The notes beneath the pieces are model-generated. The model was not told where the DNA came from, ran no database searches, and saw nothing but the letters and a program-made list of their open reading frames with translations. Below, in pieces: positions 1 to 12,800 of a stretch of 64,000 nt of DNA. How positions within the stretch are numbered: position 1 is the first letter of the stretch; each line of letters starts with the position of its first letter. Made by a program: the position numbers and the translations under genes. Origin of the DNA: Chiridota heheva (taxonomy: Eukaryota > Echinodermata > Holothuroidea > Apodida > Chiridotidae); the NCBI GenBank assembly GCA_020152595.1, contig JAIGNY010002171.1, positions 1,303,501-1,367,500 of the forward strand, written 5' to 3'.

Positions 1-682
1 TCTTATCCCTCTTCATTGTGCTCTTTGAAAGTGTTTTTTGTCTGTGAATCAATGTTCAACGTGCCTTTCTGAAGTCTTTCTGAAGTAAACTTTAGAAACT
101 TTAAAGATCAAGAAAACATGAATTATATTATTGGTGTTGATGATAATGTAATCATATTTTATGTTTTTGTTTAACTGTATTGTCCCTGTTACTTTAAGCA
201 CAGGTAAGACCCAGAGGGCTATTGGAACTCACTTTTAGCACTTTACAAAACATATAGAACAATAATGGGGTAAAAAAAAGAATAGAAGAGAGAGAGAGAG
301 AGTAGAGAAAATATGTATTCTCCTTACATAGAGAGGAACATTCTATAGTCAAAACAAACCAGTTTAGAACTAGTAAATTTTTCTAAACACAGAGAGATAT
401 TATATTTTGATATGGAATATGATATACAGTAGTTATATAAGTGCATGATAAAGATTGAATAAAATTTTAATCAATCAGAATACCTTAAATATAAAGGAGG
501 GAAATATTCGAAATGCTGTCAGTGGAGCAACACAATAACTTACAGGAGTGTTGCTTGGGGATAAATATGTTTGAATGTCAAATGATACATACACATCAAA
601 GAAATCAAACTGAGTAATTTTGATCAGACTTACTCAGCTGCATTTGCTGTTGAAGTTGTTTATTCCATTTTTTAATTCTCAG
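1..682 (+). other. NPEPPS intron before first visible exon
   Basis: This is AT-rich intronic DNA with a short (GA)n tract at about 288-303. No exon, RNA gene or recognisable repeat was seen. Confidence 0.6.
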
Positions 683-883
683 AATGTGATTGAGGATAAA
701 GCAGACCCTGCCAATTCTGAATTGCGAAGAGTGAAATATGCAACCACACCAGTCATGTCCACCTACCTCTTGGCCTTTGTGATTGGTGATTTTGACTTTG
801 TGGAGGGTAAATCTGACGATGGTGTTCTTGTTAGAGTCTTCACCCCTGTCGGTAAAAAGGAACAGGGAGATTTTGCCCTGGAG
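683..883 (+). CDS. NPEPPS: NPEPPS exon a (first in window)
   Basis: This 201-nt exon encodes 67 residues beginning NVIEDKADP. It contains the block [20 protein letters not shown] and [10 protein letters not shown], typical of the end of the M1 N-terminal beta domain. The acceptor is ttctcag and the donor is gtaagt at 884. Both ends are phase 0. Confidence 0.95.
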
Positions 884-3800
884 GTAAGTCTCATTATATT
901 TGCAGTACATGCTTTTCTTGTTCTGTTCTCCCTCGTTCTTTCAACAACTTCATACCAGAAAAAATACCACTTTGGTCTAATTGTTAGAAGGGTAAAAAGT
1001 TAAATTATTCTTTTTTTTTCTCAAGTTGGTATGGAATATTTGGAGTGCATGCCCCTTCCTGGGAGGTAACCTTGCCTAAGTGCCAATGCAGTGTGCTTAA
1101 AAGTATATCTTGGAAGTATGTTGGTACAGTAGATGTAAGCCAAAAAGTTCGAAATTTTGTCACCTGCATCCTACATTCTCCCCCACTCACATCTTATGGC
1201 ATTGCCATCTTAGCTTTGTTGACCCAAAATGAAATTATTGCAGGGTTTCTAGTTTTGACTGACAGAAAGATATTTGTGAAACAATTACAAAGCAAAACAT
1301 AGTTCTTACCAAAATTTAAAAAATGGGCAATATCCAACTCATGCAAAGGATACAAAGTATTTTCGATACTTCATCAATTGTGGATTTGAATTTATAGATC
1401 AGTAGACATTATTGGTTTGCATGCAAAGCATTATGCGAACCTATGTAATGGCGATTTCGGCCATGCATCCGTCTGGCCAGCCTTTCACAGGTTTTTCCTG
1501 AGATTTCCTCAGAAATGTTAAAAGTTTTATGAGAATTCCTTAAAAATGTGAAATTTTCTTTAGAGTTCTTTAGAAAAAGTTAGTTTCTTCAGATATCCTT
1601 ATGAAAGGTTAGAATTTCCTTACAAAATATGTTAAAGTTTTTCAGAGACACTTAAGACAGGATTGAAGACTAGTTCTCTTAAAAAAGTCTACAAAACATT
1701 TGATATTTCCTTAGAAGATAACTGTAAAATGATATGATTTTCCAATATTCTTCAGTGATCCTCGAGCGTCTCCTTTGTAGCACTTGAGATTTAAAATCCG
1801 TAATTTTTTTTAAATATTTGGGTACCAACAGTTGTATCAGGCATGATTATTAAACTCCGCCTGTATTATTGTGGTCATTTGCATAAAGTTGCTACAGTAT
1901 ATGAACTGACCAGATTTTTTTATTTAGTATGTTTAGTCAGGAAGTGTGACAGGATGTGATTGCATATGGACATATGAAGGGATGCCATGTGGGATATGGA
2001 TGGGGGCCATGACGGACATATGATATAATGTATACCATAGGGTATACACACGGATATATCAGGCATAATTATTTGACTGCCTTTTTGTTCTTATTCAACA
2101 ACTAATTTGCATATAAGTTATTATATGAACTGACACTTTTATACATAGTATGCTTAATCACTGGACTGATGAGATAGTCTGTGGGCTGAGGTGGGATGTC
2201 ATGTGGGACATGGGGTGGGACATGTGGGATATGGGGTAGGATGCCATTTGGGACATGGGGTGGAATGCAGCCCATGTGGAATGAATGCCATGCAGGACAT
2301 TGGGTGGGTGGGATGGATGCCATGGGATGGTGGGATGTCATGTGGGACTTGGGACCCCATTTCAACAGGTGGGACACTTTCATACATATTATGCTCAATC
2401 AGGGACTGTGATAGCTAGGATGGACTTATGGTGGATGTCATGTGGGACATGGGGTGGGATGTCATGTGGGACATGGGGTGGGATGCCATGTGGGACATGG
2501 GGTGGGATGCCATGTGGGACATGGGGTGGGATGCCATGTGGGACATGGGGTGGGATGCCATGTGGGACATGGGGTGGGATGCCATGTGGAACACGGTAGA
2601 CATCATTGGATGCCACGAGTAACACAGAGTGTGACATAGGTTGGGATGCCATGTGTGACATAGGGTAGGAGACTATGTGCGACAGGGTTGAAGGCCATGT
2701 GGGACATAAAGTAGGATGTCATTGGGACATTGGGAGGGATACCATGTGGAACACATGGTGGGACATAAGGTGGGATGCAATGTGGGACATCTAAGTGCGA
2801 AGCCACTGATGCAGGACACGGAGGGATGCCATGTGGGACATAGGGAGGGATGTCATGTGGTACATATGGTTGAATTAATGTGTGACATACATGTAGGATG
2901 GGATCCGTGTGGGGCATAGGGTAGGATGCCATGTGGGTCATAGGGTGGGATGCCATGTGGGACATATGGTGGGATGCCATGTGGGACATACAGTATGGTA
3001 GAATGCCATGTGGGAGATATGGTGGAATGCCATGTGGGACAAGGAATGGATGGGATGTCATGTGGGACATGAGGTGGTATGTCATTTGGGACATGGGATG
3101 TGGGACATAGGGTGGAATGCCATGTGGGTCATAGGATGGGATGCCCTGTGGGACATATAATGGAATGCCACATGGGACAAGGGATGGGATGTCATGTGGA
3201 ACATGGGGTGGGATGCCATGTGGGAGATATGGTGGAATGCCATGTGGGATAAGGGATGGGATTGGATGTCATGTAGGACTTAGTGTGAGATGCTATTTTC
3301 ATAATTGCCTGGGTAATATGATTTGAGTGTCAATTTGCCTGGGCATGTGAACCATGACGGTATTTACTGTTCTAGTTTTTATTTATCATAATACCAAAGA
3401 TATGCTGTATACACCGTTACTGAATATAAGATGTATGTTTCTAACACATACATTATGTTGTAGATACTCATATTGAGAAATGAATGAGGCTTAGAACACC
3501 ATAACGTACCAAATTTGGATGATCATATAAATATGTTGACATACACTTTTCTGTTTTATCTTAATATTTTCATTAATTTTGATTAATATTTTAAAATACA
3601 CTTTTCTGTTTGATCGAATATATTTATTTGATTTTTGCTCCTAAAGGTTGCAAAGAAAACCCTCCCGTTCTACAAAGAATATTTTGACGTGGCTTACCCC
3701 CTCCCCAAAATTGATCTTATTGCTATTCCTGACTTTGCTGCTGGTGCTATGGAGAACTGGGGCCTTGTCACATACAGGTACAGTAAGACAATCAGTCTCA

Positions 3801-6800
3801 ATTAGAAGGAATCAGCAGAAATGTTGCTACTCTGGTCTTGTGATTCATGCCATAATTAAACTTCTGCTAAATAAACAAAGGAGACATGAAGTTTTGTGTT
3901 GGTGGTAGATTGTGTCAAAGAAATTGAGGTTACTTTAGTTTGATTTTAATCTTTCAGTTGAATGTGTTTGACAGCATTAATTTTGTAATCTTGTTTACAG
4001 ATTTGTGACATCTTGAGGAATATAGTAAACACTTTATTTTTAAGTGCAGGGCAGACATTTAGTATTTCAAAAAGGCAGGTTTTGATGACATACACAAATT
4101 AGGGATTTAGGATAAGGGGGCAAGATCCAGAAAAGGCAGGGTGCCAATGACCAAAAAGGGTACTTACAAGGTAGCAAGACATTTATGGTACATCAATTGT
4201 AAATTAGAGGAATCGATGCAAAATTATTTTGCCTACATTTGTTCACATTGGAAAACTGTAAACATATGAAAAGAAGGTGTATCAGTTGTCAAAGTGATGC
4301 TTTTGTAAACAGAATGCGGAAGGTTTGTGATGGGGAGCAGAGTAGAGGTTATGATGGGCATGGATGAGGAAAGTAGGGGCACGGTGAGGGCCCCTCTGAA
4401 AAATGTTAAACTGGGAGTCTGCATACATGTTATTGCATGCTAAATGTAGGTTTTCATAGAGGTGGAATAAATTAGTAATCATTGGTGCTCTAGCTTTCTT
4501 ATGGTGAATAGCTAAATTTGTGTTTTTTTGTCCATTAAGTAACATACAAATTTACAGACCAATCGCAAAATAAGGACTTCAGGCCCTTAGTAATACATTA
4601 TATATAAACATGCTTGGAGACATTAATGATTTTGTGCATAAATGTCAAGTGTGAAGGATATTCCAACACATTTGTAGATTTTTTGTCTGCTCATTATAAA
4701 TGCAAGCGATGAATGACCTTCATTTACCAAACAATTGATTCGATAGTCTTTACATTAATGCATTGTAACCTGCCAAGTGTAATGAATGGATATTTTGTTG
4801 CCTTATAAATTCAAGATCAAAGTAATATTGTAAGTGCAAAGCAACCCAATCATTATCTGTTCAAACTTTAGTAAAGTTTTTGAAGTTGGCGAATTTATGA
4901 TTTTCTTTCTCAGTAAAATATTGATTGAGGGAATAGAAACATTTCATAAATCTGTGTTCGTGCATGCTGTTTTCTTTATGCTATTCTTAGCAGGGGTGAG
5001 AACAGGATGTACATCAGTAAATGGACAGCCATTCAACTCATGGCATCCCAAATTATGCTTATACAAGAAAGATATCTCCGATTATTATCATATAAGCAGG
5101 GCTGTCACAATGTGTCGATTATCGTGATATTGTGATATTTTCAATGTTACACTCTGACCAACATATCGTAATATGCCATTTTCACATTTAAATTGCTAAA
5201 TAAAGCAAAAATTTGTGAAACAGAATTTCACAAGCATTTTTAGAATATTTGCAGCATATCTTGTATGCTTCCTTTAGGTGTTAAGTGTGATGGAATAAAT
5301 GATGTTTGCATGCTAGAAAGCAGGCAGTCTTCCACAATGAATAATCGTAAGTCCGCGACATGGTGGTAGTCTTCCACAATGAATAATTGTAAGTCCGCGA
5401 CATGGTGCTAGATCAAAAGTTTTATGTATAAGATAGACATGTGTGACTTATCCTTTAAAATAAAAAAGAGACAAACCTGATGTGTGTATGTTTGTTCTCT
5501 TTAACAGAGAGACAGCCTTGCTTGTCGATCCCAAGAATTCATCAGCTCACAGCAAGCAGTGGGTTGCCCTTGTTGTTGGTAAGTAGAAGACCTGATTAAG
5601 ATGCTTGGATAGATTTTCATCGAATCATTTTTTTTCTGTATACTTTAGGAGATAGAGATGTGTAAATAAATTGATTAAACTGTGTCAGTACTCTTGAAGA
5701 GCATTTAATTACTGGCTGTACAATCAGTTGTATTAATTGCCTCACAATTTCTTTGTTTACTTTTGAAATTTTTTGCTTTTTCTTCAAGGTTTTTCAGTGT
5801 GGAGGTAATATTTTTTTAGATACTTATATTGATACTTTCTTAGTTATGCGATCATTTAGTGCACCAGTTAACCTTTGACCTTCGCCATCAAACATTGAGA
5901 ATGTGCAGGTATACCAAAACGTTGATGAGGTGTTTTTTCATGGTTGTTGATATTCTGGACAAAATATTATGCTGGTATAAGTTATTGTTAATTGTGGAAG
6001 AATTCATTTAATGGTCCAACATTGTATCTTTTATGATAGAGGATTTTACGACTGTGACGGTAACATCTAGTATAGTAGTGTGGCATTATACATCACTTTC
6101 TCAAATCTTTTTCAACAGCTTTTTTCCTTCACACAATTTCTTTAGATTTTAAATCAGGCACTGCGCTTCATATGTTTCTGCTCTAGCACTCTCATGGCAT
6201 ATACAATGGTTTAAGTCATAAAATCTTTGCACATTTATTATAAAAGACAGCTGGTGAAATGTGTGAGGTTGGGATGTGAATTATAGGCCAATTTCATCCA
6301 TTTCTACCCAAATTTGATCTGCATAATGGCTTACCAATTTGTGTTCCTTTTATTCCCCTTTCATGTAAGATAAATATGGTTGATTGCTTATTAAAACTGA
6401 ATAAGTACACGTTAGTTAATTATTGGTAGTTTGCAGCCAATTAATTTATTGTTTTTTATGAAACGTGAACAGAAATGTGATATCATAGAAATTATTCCTC
6501 ACAATTTGATTTCTTAAACATTTAACATTCTTAGTTACAATTACATTCTCAGCATGTGGAATGACTGAAACGTACAAAAACAATTTCAAGAAAGATCTTG
6601 AGCCGTCTTCCTTTGCATAACTCACAATTTTTAGCATATTAGATTATTATCAAACTGCTATAGCTTAGAACTTAGGGTTTATGATTATTTTGTTTCAGGT
6701 CATGAACTTGCTCACCAGTGGTTTGGCAACCTTGTTACAATGGTAAAGTCAATTTCACATCTTTTCTGGTATTTTATTGGGTCTTACATTTTCATTAATG

Positions 6801-9800
6801 GGAGAAGCTTTTTATGTGTTTATGTTTATTAAGTTTATCATTTATATCATCTGGAAAGTAATTTAATTGAAGAATTTCAATATTCAACTCAGTAAATTGA
6901 AAAAAAAAAAAAAAAAACCCTTTTATTTCTGATTCCTGTGATGATCTGTAGAGTTAAGGTTTGTTACATAGTTTAACTATGACAGTTTAAAGATTTACTT
7001 TAGGTTATACCTTACCTTCCATGCTATAAATATGCAATCTGATCCATGACCCGATTCTATTACACTTCTAAACCGACCTTTAAAATGTAGTAACCAGCCC
7101 AGCCCTGACCTGACCTCCATTATACCTCTTATATCCCTCACTTTTTTTCAGCGCATTGTTATCACAACACTGCTGGAACTGGTCTGAAAATACTTGCTAA
7201 AATTTTCACCCTTCTAATAATTTTCTATTCTGCAGCTCCACCGCACAGGTTTTTTATAGTTTCACCTTTGCTGCTTACCTTTAGGAGTTTTCTGAGGTAA
7301 GACAAGGTAGACAAGGGCCACGCCAATTCGTCGATCCGACTCGCAGGATTTTCCCATTAAGCTTACACTTAAGTTAGGGTGTTTTTACTTCCATCCCAAG
7401 CGGGTGGCTAGTTCGAGAGAGTCCCACTCTCGAGGCGGGCGTTTTAGTGAGTCCCACTCTCGAGGCGGGCGTTTTAGTCTCTAGAGCACCTAGTGTGCCT
7501 GTTTAGATGACCCCCTTTCCCAGGCCCCTCCCTACCACGAGGATAGCCTAGCGTTATACTATGCATTATATTAACATGTTAGGATACCTTCAGTACAGGT
7601 TCTTTTATGCATTGTCCCAATTTCTCATTTTGATTTGGGCGCAGAAGGTTGTAGTATCCACAGAGTAAGCAAGGAGTTGGCTTCTTTCAGCTCTAAGGAG
7701 CTACAGTTAGTACAAGAGAGCCTATTTTTTTTTTTACGTTACATTGTATTTCGTAACTTCATTTTTCTTGCTTACAGTTAGGACAAAGTTTTTAATTCAT
7801 GAGCTCGATTTATAGGGCGCTAGAGGGACCATGCATACTGTAGGTCTCCCTGGCATCCCCCTTTCAGGAGAATTAACTGTTTCTTTTTACCCCACAGACA
7901 CCAAGTTCACAGTGGTTCGTGTTTTCGACGTCACCCCTGTGTTTTTAAAGTTTTTACGTTACACGCTTTTTATCGGGATTTAAAAATTTATCAGATATAA
8001 AATTTTCTGTTTGTTTTGATGGTGTACCAAATTGCTGTGGCTTGCCTCATTATGTTTGACGTCTTCCGGGAGTTTTGGTGTAAGTTGATATATATATATA
8101 TATTTATTTATATATGTTTATATATTTTTACTTTCACACGCTAAGAGGCGATATAGATTTAAATCATTATGGTCTCTGAAAGTCTCTGGTGAAGTTCCTT
8201 CGAAAGATTTTCTGCGGTGAACGTCATAGTTCCGCAAAAATTTACACCAGTATCATAGACTTGGAGGACAGGTCCCCAAGTGTCAGTGCTTTACGCACGC
8301 AGGATGTCCCGCTATGCGTCGTGTGTAAGCTCTTTGTTAAGTTACGTTCCGGAGACATCCATCTCACGTGCTACACGTGCAGATTATGCTGTGAGTCCAA
8401 CCCGTGTACTCTATGCAGTGACTGGATTGCAGCCGCGTGGTCAGAGCATAGACTTCACTGCGACCAGTATTTTTTAAGAGCAGCCAAGAGGGCAGAGAAG
8501 CGACGGTTAGATAAACTGTCTTCGTCTTTTCTTCCTCTGCCGCCACCACCACCCAAGTCCAAGCTACAGCACCCTCCCAATAGGGAGGCGAGACCGCCGC
8601 CCACACTCAGCCTCCGCAGCTGAGTGGGCGTATGTTTACGTGTACACCTTTTGCGGCGGACACTGTGGCAGAGCCTAGCACTCCCCTAGCTTCCGTCCCC
8701 CTGGTACCATCCCCTCCTGAACGAGGCAGGACCCGCACGAGGGACACGAAATGGGATAGTACACAAGAGGACAAAGTCGACAGTACTAGTTGTCCTCACA
8801 TACTTCTTCTTCTTCCTTACCTGAACCTAGGCGGAGGCAAAGGAAGCATCATAGGAGAGATCCTCTAGAGGACTCCTCTTTCATGGACACACTCAAGCAG
8901 ACTCTTGAGACTCTGGTGTCCCAGACGATGGAACGGAGGCTGCCTTTCCTGCACCTGCCGCTGCTGAAACACAGCATCCCCCCGACCCTGAGGTCTTGGA
9001 AGAGGATGCCATCGACATCTATCCCTCGGGATAAGATGTTGACCTTGTGGATGTTCCAGACCCCTTGTGGAGACTCCGGACTCCGCCAGGGCACTGGACC
9101 TCCCTTCGCTACAGGGGTTGCTCCCTACCGCCCAGGTTCAAGCCATTCCCAGTGCCACTCCATTTTTTCAGACCGTACTGGATAGGACCCTCATACCCTA
9201 CAGGATTACCGTACTGAGGTCCTTTCCTCCCCCCCGCCGTGGACCTCCTGTTACAGGGGGAGCAGATTGCCCAGCTTCTAGATTTCCTAGCACGGGAAAT
9301 TAAGCTAGCGGTAGTAGAGACTCCTCTTGTAGAGACAGGCGCACAGTCTCTACCACACCTTTGCTGGCCGGACTCTCAGACTTGCTCCACGGGACAGTCG
9401 ACCAACTTGCCTGAGTCTTTGCAAAGGTGGCCACGGAGAGGCGCGAGAATGTTCTCCCCCTTCATGGACTCTCTGATGCCACTCAAATGCACCTTCGGCG
9501 GCTGCCAACAGAAGGCCCGGACCTCTTCGCAGGTCACTTCCGAGATGTCCTGTCATGCCAGGCCTGCCGACAGGATGATCTTAGGAAGACTAAGAAGCTG
9601 TTAGCGAGAGCGAAGCCTTTGTCTTCTCCTCCTGCAAGTTGCCGGGCTCCAACCTCTGGAAGGGGCCGGGGTGCGGCTACCTAGCAACGGGCTCGAGCTT
9701 ATCACTGTGGAACGACTGCGAAGCCGACACAGCTCCTTTCTCTCGCTAGGAGTCCACTCTGTGGACTGACAGAGTGAACATGGCAGAGAGCGGTTGACGC

Positions 9801-12800
9801 TCCTTTCCCTCTGCACGCAGAGCGAGGGCCTCTTCCTCACAAGGGTGGGGAAAGGGCAAGGGGCAGCCCTTTTGACCCATCCCGACGCCCCCATGGACAG
9901 GCGGTCCACATGCCAGGCAAGGAGAACACGATCGCATTTCTGTTATCTCTCCTCCAAGGAGCCCCCAAAGAATGGGCCCTCCTTCTGCAGGTGGCCAATC
10001 AATCTGGTTGACTTTTGGGCTCCCGAACGTAAATTTTTTTCATCCGTAGACAACCACAAGCTATTAACTTTTTGTGCTATGATTCCTGGGTCTGGAGGGT
10101 CGACGCATTTACGATCATGTGGCCCCTCTTCGTGGGCTACGCCTTCCCACCATTTGTGCTGGTTCCAAGAGTACTGGCCAAGGTGACGTATGATCAGTGC
10201 CACATGTTGCTTCTGGTAGCTCCAAGCCATCAACGACGCTGGCTGCACCTCCAAGGGCCCAGATAATATCCCCTATCAGTTTCTGAAACACCTCCCCATC
10301 AAGGCCACCACTATCCTACTCACCATCTTCAACCACATTTGGTCCTCACACTCCTTTCCCCCTATCTGGAGGACAGCTATTGTCATCCCCGTCCTTAAAC
10401 CGGGGAAGGATAGCACCGACCCCACCAGCTACCGACCCATCGCCCTTACTTGCTGTCTCTGTAAAATTATGGAAAAGATCATTAATCAGAGACTAAACTG
10501 GTTCCTCGAGACCAACAGAATCCTCTCTCCTCACCAAAGCGGCTTCCAAAACGTCGCAATACCTAGACCAGTTAATTACGCTCGACACAGCTATCCGGGA
10601 ATCCTTTGCAAAAAGGAACACCTCATTGCCATATTTTTTGACCTTGAGAAAGCTTTCGACACTACTTGGAAATACGGCATTACCCGGAAACTTCACACCA
10701 TTGGCCTCAGAGGCCACCTCCCCATCTTTATTCAAAACTTCCTCTCACCCAGGCAGTTCCAAGTTCAGATTGGCCACACCCTCTCCAAGCCGTACCCCCA
10801 AGAAGAGGGCGTCCCCCAAGGCAGCATCCTCTCCCCACTCTCTTCAACCTGAGCATTAATGACATTGGGAATGACCTTGGCCCCAGCATCAAACGTGCCC
10901 TCTCGTGGATGACTTCACTATCTTCTACTCCTCCCCTAGCTTTCCTATTGTTGAAAATAGGCTCCAAACCAGCCTCAATCAGCTGCAAGTCTGGAGCAAC
11001 AATAACGGTTTTAAATTCTCCAAAGACAAGACAGTCTGCATGCACTTTTGTCATTTCAACAACCTCCACCCCAACCCGAACTTTGTGCTCAATGGGAATC
11101 GATCCCTAAAGTTGAAAACACAAAGTTCCTTGGTCTAACTCTAGACCCCAAGCTCACCTACAAGCCACACATCACCAACCTGAAAGTAAAATGCAATAGC
11201 TCCCTCAACATCCTCCGACTGCTCTCCAACACTACTTGGGAGCGAACCGCTATGCTCTCCTCAAAATTTTCAGGCTCACCATTCGTGCCAAGCTTGACTA
11301 TGGCAAAATTGTTTACTGTGTCGCTCACAACTCATATCTCAACCACATTAACACCATCCAAAATGAAGCCCTCAGGCTTTGTCTAGGAGCCTACAGGACC
11401 TCCCCAATTACTAGCCTTCATGTTGAAGCCAACTAACCCCCTTTCTACTTAGATGTAAAAGCTTAGCCTCTCCTATGCTTTTAGAGTCCTCACCAACACC
11501 CAGAACCCTGTTTACAACCTCATTAGGTACCCCAATTTCTCCTCCCTCTTTGATAGGACTAAAACCCTATCGCCTCCCTTCAGCTTATGCATTAAATCAG
11601 ACCTCTTTCAACTTGGCATCAACCCCGCCACTCTCGGCACCTATTCCTGGCCCACTTTTCCGCCTTGGGCCACCCCCCTTCCTTCTGTCCACCTAGACCT
11701 CTCCACTTATAACAAAACTCAAACTCACCCTAATCTCTTCATCAATCTCACAACCAAATCAAAGACCAACTCTCAAATTACACCTCCATCTATACTGATG
11801 GCTCCAAGGAAGGCAACAAGACAGCTGCTGCTGCCATCATCCAAGACATCACCCTCAGTAGCAGACTTCCTGACCACTCATCCATCTTTTCAGCCGAGGC
11901 TAAGGCCATTCTCCTCGCCCTCAACTTTATTGAGTACTCTCCTCTTAGTCACTTTGCCATTTTCTCTGACTCAAAGGCTGTTCTTACTTCATTACTCAAT
12001 CTTAAATGGGATAACCTCACCTGCCACCTCCTCCTCCGGAAACTCTTCTCTCCCACCCTCTGCAGGAAAAGTGTTCTTTTCTTCTGGATACCCAGCCATG
12101 TTGGCATCCCTGGCAATGACAGGGCTGATACAGCCGCTAAGCTTGCCCTTAACCTCCTCCCTTCCCCTTTTCCCAAAACCCTCTCTGACATCAAACCGCT
12201 TATTGCTTCTCTTGTTCGTGACCGCTGGCAAACCTTATGGAACTTCCAAATTGATAACAAACTCCATGTTATCCAGCCCACAATCCCGATCAAATCCACC
12301 ATCAACAACCTTTCTCGTATCGACAACGTTCATATTACCCGTCTTAGAATTGGTCACACCCACCTCACTCACTCCCACCTCCTTATTGGTTCCCCAACCC
12401 CTCTGTAACAATTGCCACTGCATCCTCACAATCCAACACGTTCTCTTTGCTTGCCCCCTGTACAACCTTCCCAGAGCTTCCCTCGCTCCCCACAACTCAA
12501 TTGCTGAGTTCTTCCAAAAAAATCCTCCAGATAAAATAGTCTCCTTCCTTCAGCATGCATCCCTCTACAACCATATTTAATTCTCCTCTTCCACCCCCTC
12601 TCTACTTTGTTTTTGTTTTACCCATGCACCTCCTCTCTCGATCACAGCTTTCTGGCTTTTGTTCTTGAATTTCTCTCATTCTTCCCCTGGTCTCTTTCCT
12701 TACTACCTCTAAAATGATCTGACCTCTCAGGCACAATTTGACCTTCGTTGTCGTGGTGCCGTTAAGACCTCATCAAACAAACAAACAACAACTGGTAGCT

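Noticed and set aside
11798..12580. 260-codon frame as a separate protein
   Set aside because: It overlaps the LINE RNase H in another frame. The Ser/Leu/Pro-rich translation is an out-of-frame shadow.
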